Positions 24,655-36,153 of a DNA stretch of 64,000 nt are shown in pieces. Each line of letters starts with the position of its first letter. Position 1 is the stretch's first letter. The notes under the pieces are model-generated. The model saw only the letters and a program-made list of their open reading frames with translations. It searched no databases and was not told the DNA's origin. The position numbers and the translations under genes are program-made. This DNA comes from Cristatella mucedo (lineage: Eukaryota; Bryozoa; Phylactolaemata; Cristatellidae), in assembly GCA_009760855.2 (NCBI GenBank), contig WPIO01000119.1, forward strand, positions 366,001 to 430,000, read 5' to 3'.

Positions 24655-26935
24655 ATATCTCTGTCAATAACTTCACAAAGTCATAAAGACATGTGGGTGT
24701 TATGCAGGAGAGTTTTGCATAGCGCACTCACAGCCTAACCGGCTTTCGGTACGCATTCGGTAGCCAACAGACTTCGTCTCACGCAAAAAAGAGAAAGTTA
24801 GAAGCATACCAGAGTTAGGAGAGCAGTTGAGGTAGTGAGTAGCATAGAAGTAGCAGTTCAGGACCGCTGAAAAAGATGTGCCACAGTCGGCAGTTGCAGA
24901 GTAGATGTCGTTGCGTAAGAATTGTGGAAGCGACTTCCACAGTCTAGATCCTGCAGAGCTAAAGCTTCTGTCGCCAACTGTATTTAAGCGGAGGAATGGG
25001 ACAGCTAATTTATTGTCCACACAGGACCTGAGGGCGCGAACAGGCTGAAACTGATGCAGCAGTTCAGCAAGGTATGAAGGAGCCAAGCCGTGGCGGGCCT
25101 TGTGGGTCAGCATAAGAACTTTGCTCTGTATCCTTTGCTCAACCGGCTACCAATCTATCTCTTTCAGCAAAGGTGACACGTGCTCAAACCGCTGGGACTT
25201 AAAGACCAGCCTTGCAGCCATATTCATAGTCCGCTGTAGTGGCATAATAGCTTTCTTTGGTAGCCCAGCCAAAATGGAATTACAATAATCCAGCCGAGAC
25301 AGAACTAAAGAGCTAGTTAAATCTTTTTACAAGACACTGCGGGAGACAGCTTTTAATCTTGGATAGGGATCGGATGTGATGGCTAGCTGTAGAGGCAGTC
25401 TTCTGAATGAAGCTTTTGAAATTGAGGCAGCTGTCGAACATGACACCTAGATTTCGAGCCCGTGGTGAAGGTCGCACAATAGCATCACCTATTAGAACAG
25501 CAAAGCCTTTTAATCCAGCCACACGCTTAGGTTGTCCTATGAGAAGCAGTTCGGTTTTATCGTCATTTAATTTCAGGACGTTTTCCGACATCCAGGATCG
25601 AATATCGGCAAGGCAAGCATTCAGTTTCTCAGTTGCTGCAGCAGATTCCGACGGTTTAAATGACAAATACAACTGAGTATCGTCAGCATAGAAGTGACAT
25701 CCTATTCCATGGGCCTTAATCACTTTTCCCAGAGGTTGCGTATAAATGGAGAACAGCAAGGGACTACACAGGTGACCCTTCTCATGTCTGAGACCTGACC
25801 CCCACACGACACGGATTAAACACGATCAGACAAGTAGGATTTAAACCACGCCAGTGCTTCGTCTGCCAGACCGATCGCTGTTCTCAATTTTTCAAGCAAA
25901 ACTTCGTGATCAATGGTGTCGAAGGCAGCAGACAGATCTAGCAGAGCTAAGGCAGTGACATTCCCGTCGTCGTTGCCACGTAGAATGTCATTGTTAACCT
26001 GGAGGAGAGCAGTTTCAGTGGAGTGCTGCCTCTTGAAACCTGATTGAATTTTTTCTGAAATTCCACTATTTTCAATATGTTCAACTAGCTGCTTAGCAAC
26101 AATTTTTTCAAGAATCTTTGATAAGAACGGAAGAAGGGAAACTGGACGATAGTTTACTAGGACCTCTGTGTCTAATCCAGGCTTTTTAAGAATAGTTCTA
26201 ACCATTGCCGATTTGAAGGACTTGGGGACGACCCCTTTTCCCAAAGATGCATTACAAATCTTGGTTATGGCAGGGCTAAGTTAGTCTGCAAGTGAAGACC
26301 ACAGAGATGAAGGTATATAGTCTTCAGGAGACGAGCTATTTTTGCTAGACCTTATTAAGGCAGCCACATCACTGGCAGAAACATCGGAGAATCTTTTAAG
26401 AAAGGTCACAGGTTGAGGAACGATGATAGCTTTGGTCGGAGGGGGCATAATAGAGGCACGAATGTGCACCATTTTTTCAGTAAAGAAGGCTGAAAACTTT
26501 TCGGCTGAGCCCTTAATATCTGGGGAGTCAGACCTGACAGCATTGGCCAGTAAATGGTTTACTGTCTTACAAATCTGTTTAGTGTCCGACTGGCAGGAAT
26601 TTAGTTTTCTAATGAAAAAAAGAAGCCCTGGCTTTTTTAAGCTTTCGGGTGTAAACTCGAAGGAAGTCTTTAAAATTGACTAGGTCTGCCTCAGACCCCG
26701 ATTTCTTTAAACGACGTTCCAGCCTCCGCTTAACAGGGCGCATCTTAAGGAGTTTTTTGTAAATTGATAGCAATCTCGACAACTTTGAACACGGATAGAG
26801 CGAACGGGAGCATGCTTGTCAAGAGCACTCCTGAGTGTCATGCTGTAGGTGTCGTTTTCGATGGCTGCCTCAATTTTAAAAGCTTCAGTTAGAAGACTAC
26901 TCTTACAGCTAGCCGTCACGTCCGATCACTACCCA
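24655..26935 (-). mobile_element. LINE family B, best copy (linker, RT, C-terminus, 3' UTR)
   Basis: About 2.3 kb on the minus strand and the best-preserved LINE in the window. In order from its 5' end it has a linker (AFKIEAAIENDTYSMTLRSA, about 26800-26880) and VTFLKRFSDVSASDVAALI (about 26350-26410). The RT follows, with [20 protein letters not shown] (about 26135-26190), the Asp-bearing [16 protein letters not shown] (about 25900-25950), FYADDTQLYLSF (about 25660-25700) and KLNDDKTELLLIGQ. Last come ARNLGVMFDS, the C-terminal LAPSYLAELLHQFQPVRALR and the 3' UTR. The key RT motifs survive, but a TAA after DRV (25816-25818) and several frameshifts break the frame. The endonuclease is missing (5' truncated). 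A YADD-box RT of CR1/L2 type is inferred. Confidence 0.92.
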
Positions 26936-27600
26936 AGATTAGGAGCTGTCGTCCACAGTGGCATGTAAAGAATTTAACTAGCTCCTTAGTTCTGTGTCGG
27001 CTTGGTTATTGTGATTCTCTTTTGGCAGGCCTACCAAATAAAGCAACTGGGCCACTGCAGCCGTCTATGCGTATGGCTGCAAGGCTAGCAATTAGGTCCC
27101 AGAGTTTTGAGCACGTGTCTCGTTTGCTAACAGAGCTAGGATGGCAGCCGGTTGATCGACGGATACATAATAGTTCTTACAATGACCCACAAAGCCCGCA
27201 ACGGCTTGGCCCCTTCGTACCTAGCTGAATTGCTGCACCAGTTTCAGCCTTTTCCGCCCTCAGGTCCTGTACTGACAATAAATTAGCTGTTTCATTCATC
27301 CCCTTAAAGAACGTTGGCAACAGAAGCTTTAGCACTCCGGGTCCTAGACTGTGGAACTCGCTTCCACAATTCTTACGCAACGACAACTATTCTCCTGCTG
27401 CCGACTCTGGCTCATTCTTTTCAGCGATCCTGAGCTGCTACTTCCACGATACTCATTACCTCAACTGCTGCCCTGAATTTACTAGGCTTCCCAATTTATC
27501 TTTGTTGCGTGTGAAGAAGTCTGTTGGCTACTGAATGCGTACCAAAATTCACATAGACTGTTCGCCCGTCTTACGATATGCCTTCATGACGACACACTAT
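26936..27600 (+). mobile_element. LINE family B C-terminal fragment, head-to-head with the minus copy
   Basis: Plus-strand copy starting in the RT thumb (LVLCRLGYCDSLLAGLP-like, near 26985), then RMAARLAIRSQSFEHVSRLL, DGSR-PVDRRI and AMTHKAR.GLAPSYLAELLH by reading across frames (27175-27240), and the 3' UTR to about 27600. It directly abuts the 5'-truncated end of the minus-strand copy, giving an inverted pair. Confidence 0.85.
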
Positions 27601-28579
27601 TCGCAATGCAGAACATTCCAAAGAGTCCAAAATCTCCACAAGGTCATAAGTTAGTTGACTGTCTACCTTAACTCTGTCCAAAACTAACTTTCAGATAAGT
27701 TCTGGTGGAGAAAAAAAACTAAAGTATCTCGGACTATTCTTCTAAAGATTATAATATCGGCTGCTAAGGATTTAGTTGTACTAAAATACACAAAGCCTCA
27801 TTGGTCACTTGACTCCAATGTTTTTATTTAAATGTGCTTTCCGGTGGAAATAGCCACTTAGCAGTCAGTTCAGCGGACACTCGGCTTCTTGTAGCTCACT
27901 GTAGAGCACAGTATTGCTACTCCAGAGCCTTGCGAAAACTATTTAATTCTGTCGCAAGACTGCTAGTAATATTCCTTATGATTTTTGAATCACTCAGTAA
28001 TTCAAAAATAACACTCGACTGATTAACTGGATTTATAACTAAGCTATGTTCATGTAAACGACACGTGGCTGTATCTTTGTGAACTATGCTGGTAAGGCCT
28101 TAGGCTTTCCACTATCGACCGACTGGAGGATGCATCGCTTGAAAGGAAGGATCAAGCCAGACTGCGATGGCATTAATAAATCATTAATATCACAATTATT
28201 GTTGCTTTTTAACAGAAAGGAAGATCAAAAGAACATATTTTTGAATTGTTCGAGTCGCTTAGTAGAATTGCAGTGACAGTCGCAATTTTTAAAACTGAAT
28301 ATCAGTCTAAAATATGTAAAATGCAGCTAAGAAATGGAATATATCTGTTTTTTAACTGATGTTGTTGAAAGAAAGATTCCCTGAACCTACAATCAATGTT
28401 TCAGCCTGTGGGCTATTTAGCTCGGATTGGCTAAGAGTTAGTTACTGCCAAAAATAGTCTAATGTTACAAACCGGATCACTGGTTCTATAAGTTGAGGTC
28501 TGCTCTTTCAGGTAATATAGGGTGCACCATCGATCTTTAAATATTGCTTGGTAGTTTCCTAATCGGGAAGCAATAATTC
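27601..28579. other. Intron sequence with a small LINE A scrap
   Basis: AT-rich. At 27880-28000 a plus-strand scrap reads LRKLFNSVARLLV, matching the LQLVQNSAARLV block of family A. Nothing else was recognised. Confidence 0.4.
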
Positions 28580-29170
28580 AAATACTAATAATAATAATGC
28601 AATTGATAAAGCGCCCTCAAAGAACTTGATCTTTTTCTAAATGCTTTAAATTGGCTGCAAAAAAACACAGTCGAATGCTGAGTGATATAATGCTTGATAA
28701 CTAACGCAAATAACATGTTTAGACATGAAAATTCATAGGGTTAGCATGCAAGTGTGGTTTAGTGGCTGCACCCACAGTGTCAGCACGCCTAAGCATAAAA
28801 GGACGAGATACAGGCACCCACTAAATGCTGTAGCAAACAGGTGTATTTCTAATTTCTTTTAAATATGGTCAAGTCAGGGGATGTCGTGGCGCACATTGGA
28901 AGTGAGTTTGAGGCTTTGGGAGCAAACGATCTAAAAGCATGGTCTCCAAATGATCTGAAGTCTGTACGAGGTATAGCAAAACAGTTGGATTCCGAAAAAC
29001 GGGTGGTGTGAAGCCTGGCCCGGTGGGCGAGTAGATTTGATAGGTAGGCTGGAGCCAAAGAATGGAGGGACCTAAGCGTAGGCGACCAAATCTTCAAGTG
29101 GATCCGTTGCTTGACTGGTAGCCAATCTAGGTCAGCCATAAGGGAACGAGATCGAGTTAAAAACCATTGC
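28580..29170 (-). mobile_element. LINE family A, C-terminus and 3' UTR
   Basis: Starts with the reversed tail (ATACTAATAATAATAATGCA), the terminal block (GCGCCCTCAAAGAACTTGAT) and the 3' UTR, then a still partly open C-terminus: LMADLDWLPVKQRIHLK, YLSNLLAHRA, RFSESNCFAIPRTDF and SFAPKASNSLP. It ends at about 29165. It is 5'-truncated like most copies. Confidence 0.9.
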
Positions 29171-30059
29171 AAAACTCAAAACACGTATTATAAGGCTGTG
29201 AACCTGGGCCTTTCATCTGCAAACATTCTTTGTAAAACTGTGAGCCTCTTCTAAAATACCTAATCTAAGGTATGGGATATCAAATGGTATGACACCAATG
29301 CCTAATTCCGAAAACAAATGTAACTCAGCTAAAGTTAAAAGCGATTATTTTATTTCTCCAGAAAGACTAACTCAGATTGATTTTTTAAAAATGGTAGCAA
29401 TTATTTATCTTACTAGCAATGAGAGGTAATGAAAATCTATTTAAGAAGCTCCACTGGAGAGAATCACTAGAAAACATGATCGTATCCATAGGATACCCAC
29501 GTAAGCTATTACTAAGCCCAGTGGCTGATAAACTAGAAATTACTTAAGTATCTCCACCTGAAAAAACGTAAAATAAAAAATAGGAAGCCAGTTACCAAGA
29601 GGATAAATATAAGTTATAAAAACACAAACACTAGCACTTCAAGTGACCGTATTTTGTTACAATCTCAAAAATAATATAGTTCATTTTTCTCTGCAATAAT
29701 TTAGTAAAGTATAGGGAAAACACTGCGGAAGATTAATTGGTCATGAGCCCACCAACTAATGATTTAACAAGCATTTCTGGCTCTATGGGCCCGGTTACTT
29801 TAAGGTTTATGCATCCGGACATGAAACTCTGTCGTAAGGTAGGCAACAGAGGTTTGAGTTAGCAGGCGTGGAGTCAGGTGAGAATAGTCTTTCTCAGAGT
29901 TCGATGAAGTACTTTGCGGAAGCTAGAAATATTTTTCCTTAAGTTTCCATCACGTCCAATCTCAATCGAAGATTAAGGAGTTTTTAACGTGCTGGCTTAA
30001 ATTAATTTAACCAACCTGTTGGTTCTGTCTACGCTATATTTTTGAAATTTATTTGTTTC
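29171..30059. other. Intron sequence, nothing recognised
   Basis: AT-rich. No repeat or exon could be identified. Confidence 0.35.
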
Positions 30060-30785
30060 CAGCCTACTGATAAAACCAACAGGCAACTGAAGCTGGGGAT
30101 GAATATAGTTGCAAGGCTAGTCAACCAATCTCATAGGTTCTTGCATATGCCTCCTTTGAATGTGGCGCTCTGATAGCTTCTGGTTGGTCAATGGATAGAG
30201 ACTACATTTTTAAAGCTGTGCAAGTAGTGAATCATAGCTTTGCTTCCTCAAGCTTGGGATGAATATAGTTGCAAGGCTAGTCAACCAATCTCATAGGTTC
30301 TTGCATATGCCTCCTTCGAATGTGGCGCTCTGATAGCTTCTGGATGGTCAATGGATAGAGACTACAATTTTAAAGCTGTGCAAGTAGTGAATAATAGCTT
30401 TGCTCCCTCATTAACTGTCGAGCTGATATAATGTTTTCAGCCTCCTTGTAAACTCGGGTTCTGTTTCAACAGTAAGGTTACTATTCTTTTATCCACTTAA
30501 AGACCCGTAGCAACGGAGCCTTTCACTCTGAATATATTATAACGTGGAAATGGCTGTCAAGCTTCTTTGTTAGAAATGCGCATCCTTCTGTTGCCGAGAG
30601 CGCAACATTATTTCCAGCAGTCCTCGCAAGCTACTTCCATTGTAAGCACTTTCTCGACTGTCTCTATACTCAATGGGTCTTGTCAATTTCCATTTGTCAC
30701 TAAAATTAAGTCTATTGGCTACACAATCCGTTGCTTATCACGCTTACGCCATACAAGTGTTCTTGGAAACCAACACGGTCTTTGC
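30060..30785 (+). mobile_element. LINE family B-like C-terminal fragment with internal duplication
   Basis: Plus-strand remnant. MNIVARLVNQSHRFLHMPP corresponds to the RMAARL...SHVSRLL block of family B. The 3' part (30560-30730) corresponds to the end of the C-terminus (AVLASYFHCKHFLDC versus the AVLNCYFYATHYLNC stretch of the copy at 24.8 kb). It contains the 160-bp tandem duplication listed separately and has no continuous frame. Confidence 0.65.
30091..30410. repeat. 160-bp tandem duplication
   Basis: Two adjacent units (30091-30250 and 30251-30410) differ at only a few positions. Both begin AGCT.GGGATGAATATAGTT and end near TTTGCT.CCTCA. The duplication lies inside LINE B-like sequence and is younger than that insertion. 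Confidence 0.95.
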
Positions 30786-31194
30786 AAATTTTTGTAGTTA
30801 CTAAAGAAGGCACAATATATTAAACAATGCTCATTTACATTTGCAAGAATTCAACTATTTATCAGATCATTTGAAATTGACTGCAGTTAAAATGGCTAGG
30901 TTCTAAAACAATTGGCCATGAAAACGACTGGAGGAATCGTAAACCTTAACCACGAGCCTGAAATTTTAGAACACACTATTTAATTGATCATACTTCCTCT
31001 CAGTGAATGTAAAACACTTAAAAAAAATTAGCTCTCGAGGGCATGTTATCAAGTGCGTCTTTAATATTTAAAATGAGGCCACAAATTACTGAATCTGAAA
31101 ACATACGTTCAGATATGCACATGACAGCCACTCAAAAATTCTTCCAGTTTTGCTTAGACCTCAGAAGTCAGTCTCGCACATTCATTAAATACCC
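30786..31194. other. Intron sequence, nothing recognised
   Basis: AT-rich, with no repeat or exon signature. Confidence 0.35.
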
Positions 31195-31345
31195 TAGGAG
31201 GTGAGATATGCTCTCTTCCTGACCTAGTTTGTGCGTTCGAATCCTGCAGTTGGGCGTTAGCTTTTTGCCAGCTGCACGTGGTGGTAAAAGATGGTCAAGT
31301 TATTCTGCTGTTATGCAAACGAGGCTATTAAATCAGCATAAAAGA
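31195..31345 (+). mobile_element. tRNA-derived SINE, degenerate copy
   Basis: Contains the B box (GCGTTCGAATCCTGC) followed by the family's tRNA-unrelated body: TGGGCG, then a CGCCACTGCA-like stretch, GTGGTGGT, and the end CTGTTATGCAAACGAGGC and TTAAATCAGC. The A box and anticodon part have decayed. It aligns with the better copy at 36709-36880. Confidence 0.7.
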
Positions 31346-31619
31346 TGCTTAGATAAATCCAGCTATTCGGGATTTCAGCTCCTAGCATTTAATGATTCAG
31401 GTGCAAGCAAATGCACAATTGTGTATGACCGTATTCAGGATTAGACATTTAATTGTAAAAAAGTAATACAATTATTACAGAGCAAAATATTCTGAATTAG
31501 TTTATGTCATAAGCGAGTTAGTTAGGTCATCGCGAAAAACTGACTGAAGTTTCACGTACAATTGACTTTAAAGGAAGTAAGGTTTTAATTTAAATCTATC
31601 TCGTTTCAATTATGTGTGC

Positions 31620-34490
31620 TAGATATAAATTTTTTCTCATTACGGACGGTTTCAACATTCATTCTGATAACTTATCGGGTGCCTTGAGCTCTACATTTTT
31701 CGCAGTGACTGACTTATAGTCTCTTGTGCCTCCTGCTCATAGCCTTAGTCATATCAAGGGTCACACAATCGACCTATTGTTCGCATACGATTGCACTTTG
31801 TCATCACCAATTATTGCCAAATCCTGCTTGTCCGACAACATGCAGATCTGATTCAGTCTAAAATGTGTGTACTCTTCCTACTCCTCTAAAGTCACCTGTG
31901 AATCTGGAAACCTCAAGATACTTGACATCATTGTTGTCTGCCCTATAATATATGCATCGCCTCAGCTGCTGAGTTCCCTTTCCAACCAGTCATCATAGAT
32001 ATATTTCTACGATACGACACTTGCTGACATGCTCGACGCGTTTGCACCTTCAACTAAGCCCACTGTGTGCCCTCACCCAGACTGCCTCTAGTTTACCAAT
32101 GACTACAAAATAGCTAGGTCTACTAAGCACAAGGTTGAAAACCAAAACATCATGACTAGCTGTAAATAGACAGGCATACGAGGACTAGTGAATATCGTAC
32201 TAGTCAATTCTAACAAAGGTCAAATCTAGCTTCTCCGGAAACGATCATTGTTGAATGAATGATGCAAAATCCAAAAATGCTTATGCCAACGGTCAGCCAT
32301 CTCCTCAATTGCTCCCAGGTTAGCTTCTTACCTAGTGATCCCTGCAGTGATCTAGCTGATCGCTACTCTAGCTTCTTTGTCAACAAGATGGATAAGATTA
32401 GTCCACCTTATTAGTCTCCTGTTCGTCAATTCCATGCAGCGCTTCAATGTCTACATTCAAGAAATTTACAAGTAACCTACTACGGAAAGCTCATCCCAAT
32501 TAAAGAGAAGAACTAATCCTGTGGACCCTGCTCCAACTTTCCTGATTTTACGATGCATTGATATGCTTCGGTCACGCAAGAACTATATCATAAATATTTC
32601 ATTAGCCTCATCATGTCCAAGCAAATTTCAAAAAGGCTGCAGGCAGGCCACTAATCGAGAAAGTAACACTAGCCCGAGAGAACCTGATAACTTTCTCCAG
32701 TCTCCTTCTACCATTCCGATCAAAGGCACTGGAACAAGTCGGGGCAGACCAGCTGAATACCTATATTGAAACTCTACCCGTTGCTTGTTAGTTCCAATCT
32801 GGTTCTAGAGGTAATCACTCCACAGAGTCAGCATTGCTTCGGGTAAAAAAATAACGACCTACTTAGGAATTAGGACTTAAGTAGGGCATCTCTACTCGTA
32901 TTGCTCACTATTTCGGTATCATTTGATACCATCATCCAGTAAGTTCTTCTTGGGTGCCTCTCATGTCACCTGAGAATCACTGGCATTGCCTTGCAATGGT
33001 TTTTATCCTATCTCAGTGGGAGACTCCAGAGTATTGATGTCAATGGACATTGATCGTCCAAATAATGTTTGAAATATGGGGCACCTTAAGGATCCGGGCT
33101 TGGTCTTATTTCTCTCTTTAGTCTCCTTAGCTCTGCTTTTCATGGGCTATACTCTCCCTCCTGCGCATGAGATAGCAAAGCAACATCTAAACTTTCAGTT
33201 CTATGCAAATGACACTCGGTTTTACCTTTGCTTTGATTGCTCTCAGCCCTCAGCCACGTCAAACTCTCTAAGCTTCCTTGAGCTTGTATTGTAAAAATCT
33301 GTACATGAATAGCTACGAACCTCGTTAAATTGCATTATGATGCAGCCAAGTCACTAGTTAAGGCCAAATTAGGTGTGTTTGAGGAATTTGAAAGGCTGAA
33401 GCTCAAAATTGGCTCTGACAGCAAATTTCTTTTTGAATCTGTACGACATTTATATGTCACGTTCCAAGGAGACCTTTCATTGGACAACCACATAAGCTCC
33501 ACGGTCAAGTCTGCATACTTTCAGCTGCATATCTTTGCTAAAACTACGACCAAAATAGACAGAGTTGAAATATCTGAAATTTTAAATGCATTTGTGACAT
33601 TCCATCCTGACTTCTGTGACTCACTGCTAGCTTGTCTAACGGACTGTGCAATCACACGCCTTAAGTTGGTGGAAAACTCTGCAGCTAGGCTTTACTGTCA
33701 TGAGAGTTGCAGTTACAGCATCTGGCCCCTCTTTGCTCATCTGCACGGGTTCTTATTTAAGCAGTGCGTCAACTTCAAGGCGTCGTCGCTCATTCTTAAA
33801 TCCCTCTATTATTTGGCTCTAGCCTACCTATCAGATCTACTCTCCCACCAGGCATCACCGCACCACCTGCTTTTCGGAAACTAACTGTTTACCTATACCT
33901 CGTCCAAACTTCAAATCCTTTGGAGACCGTGCATATGGCTCGTATGCTCCTAAAGCTTAGAACTTACTCCGACTATCTGCGTGACATCCGCTGACTCAAC
34001 AACATTTAAAAAGAACTTAAAAACGCACCTATAAATGACGGCGTTTAGCGGGTCCCAGTGATTTGTCCTTTATATGCTTATGCTTGCTGACACTGTTCCA
34101 TGCTGCCACTAACCAGCGTCGCATGCTGACCCTCTGCGTGCCACCCCTATCCATAAATAAATACAATAAATACTAGATGATTTCACAGCCTCTTTTGCAT
34201 AGCAACAGAACAGCCTTTACAGCTGTCCCCACCGCTTACAGCAGTGATAAAGAATCGCCTAGTGCAGGATTCAATTCCATGACCTGAAGACTGAGGTTGT
34301 GAAAAGAAACCACCTTACCCAGTGGGCTAGCCATGTTACTTATGTCGTTTATTGAGCACAATACCACAAACTATTCGATCGCGCTTCACTTAATAGCAAA
34401 TATAAAGTGCATAGAAACCATAATTAGTTGTCCGAGAGCGATACATCAAATCTATTATTAATATTATTAATATTATTATCTTATCACTTC
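31620..34490 (+). mobile_element. LINE family A, long copy (endonuclease end to 3' tail), split by a SINE
   Basis: About 2.7 kb of family A on the plus strand. The end of the APE endonuclease is readable (FNIHSDNLSGALSS near 31655, SHIKGHTIDLLFAYDCTLSS near 31750), as is the linker (ADMLDAFAPSTKPTVCPHPD near 32030). A decayed RT follows with FYANDTRFYLCFD (33199-33237), where the second catalytic Asp box reads YAND, not YADD. Then comes HLYVTFQGDLSLDNHISSTV and the C-terminus up to LKTHL (about 34030). The 3' UTR is interrupted by a minus-strand SINE at about 34156-34335 and resumes to the terminal (ATT)n at about 34455-34485. The C-terminal frame is open over 33330-33884. Confidence 0.9.
34156..34335 (-). 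mobile_element. tRNA-derived SINE inserted in a LINE A 3' UTR
   Basis: Reversed SINE: an AT-rich tail (ATAAATACAATAAATACTAG), then GCATAGCAACAGAACAGCC, CCACCGCTTACAGCAGTGAT and AATCGCCTAGTGCAGGATTC, and the reversed tRNA part ending near TTACCCAGTGGGCTAGCCAT. The LINE 3' UTR is recognisable on both sides, so the SINE is younger than that LINE copy. Confidence 0.8.
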
Positions 34491-34889
34491 GTCAATACTA
34501 ATCAAACAAGTATAGGGCTTTAAGTCTTGATATGGATACATTCAGATGAATTAATTGAAATATATAATCACCACGGCATGGCAAACTAAAAAGATCAAAC
34601 TGTGACCCTCTTAATTAACATGTTATCAGATTGATTACATATTTTGCTGTAGTAGAAGTCCTAGCACAGTAGGTACCACAGTCTCCCAGGTTATGGAAGG
34701 TAATTCGGATTCTTCGTTCGGATATGGAAGCTTACGCTCTGTCTTCTTTACTGGCTATAAGTTGAGATAAATTGTCAGGAAATGTTTTTTTCTGCTGGCA
34801 GCATCAATTGAGATCATAACTTTCGTCACTGAGCAGGCAATACTGTTTTGGCTAAAGGAAATTCAACAGCTTTCTTGAACTGGTTTTCA
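34491..34889. other. Intron sequence, nothing recognised
   Basis: AT-rich, between the LINE A tail and a LINE B scrap. Confidence 0.35.
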
Positions 34890-35230
34890 GCATAAAAGGG
34901 TTGCTGTCTGAAGATGCAGTTTTCTTAATGAAGCTCTCAAATAGTATACTGATGTCGAAGACGGCACTCAATTTTGAGCACAAGGTGATGGTCTCAAACT
35001 GCATTTACTATTGGAAGGGCAAATGCTTCTAGTCCAACCAAACTCCTCAAGTGGTCCAATGAGTAGCAGTTTTGTTTGTCGTTGTTTATTTAAAGAAAAT
35101 TTGCCACCAGGATTGAATGTCTAAAAGACGTGCATTCAGGTAATCAGTAACCACAGCACGTTCTGAAAGTTTAAATGAGAACTGATGAAAGGCCTCAAAG
35201 CCCATGTGACCCAATGACCCTCTATCTTGA
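34890..35230 (-). mobile_element. LINE family B, degenerate RT fragment
   Basis: Minus-strand remnant whose landmarks follow the reversed RT order of the copy at 25.4-25.7 kb: AATGAAGCTCTCAAA, GATGTCGAAGACGGCACTCA, AATGAGTAGCAGTTTTGT, CAGGATTGAATGTC, CATTCAGGTAATCAGTA and GAACTGATGAAAGGCCTC. No frame remains. Confidence 0.6.
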
Positions 35231-36153
35231 ACGGTGCTGACCGTGTCGTTTAACGAGAGAACCCGTCACTTCCTATCCCACACATAAGGTGATTTCACGA
35301 TTCTCATTTGTGATTAAAGCTGACTAAAAATTTGGTAGATTGCTGTTTATGTGAGATTTTGCTCTTAAGGCATGATCTCATATTTTGAGCTATTTTGTCA
35401 ATGGTAATTGATCTTGCCGTCACTGTAGCTGAATCAAAATCGTTTTCTTCTCTATTGTTCTCCTCCTGTGCTTTTACAGTCTGTAACTCACTTCTTGCTA
35501 CTAGTCAGAGTCACTCATTTAATGCCACCGAATTGCATAATTAGGGTCAATACAAGTCGATCATGGTCTTCTTGTTTGCTTAAGCATGCTAGGGGAGACT
35601 TATTTTGTAAGGATGTTTAAGACTGATAATGCACATGTCAGACTCAAACTTACGGTATTGATTGTATTGCACTCATTTTTATTATGTGCTAATAGGAGCT
35701 GATTTCTCAAAATGCCTACAAAGTGATATCTGTTAGTATACCTTTGATAAAATTGAGCAAAATCCTATGGCTAAAGGCCATGCTGCACCAGTTTTCACTG
35801 GCCTCAGGATTTAGAAAAATAGAAGAGTATCTTCCCGCCCCTAATTTTTGTGTTCGTTTTATAGATGCATGCATGATCCACTGTTAAACAACTATTAATC
35901 AAGTTTATGAAAGCTGTTTCCTAAACTGCTTTCATAGAGTATGGATTGGGTAAGTTCAAATTCTCTCGCATCCACTCTCGTATTAAACTTCTGCTTTAAT
36001 CTAATATTTGCACGATTCTTTAGCCTTGAATACTTTTTAACTATTTAAAAATTAAAAACATGTTATTTTAGGTTAATTAATGCTTCGAAGTTGTTTTAAA
36101 TTTCTTAAATTTGGAGTACTGTTATGACATAAGGAGCCGATATTTATACTTAC
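35231..36153. other. Start of Ig-gene intron 1
   Basis: AT-rich. A minus-strand segment 35654-35715 has an acceptor with a TACTAAC branch-like motif and a GTAAGTT donor. Its phases (1 in, 0 out) do not fit the Ig-gene exon chain, so it was not called. Confidence 0.35.

Noticed and set aside
35654-35715. Possible exon in Ig-gene intron 1 with a TACTAAC branch-like motif and GTAAGTT donor
   Set aside because: It enters in phase 1 but leaves in phase 0, which breaks the otherwise consistent chain to the exon at 22219-22330; it is short and has no Ig features.
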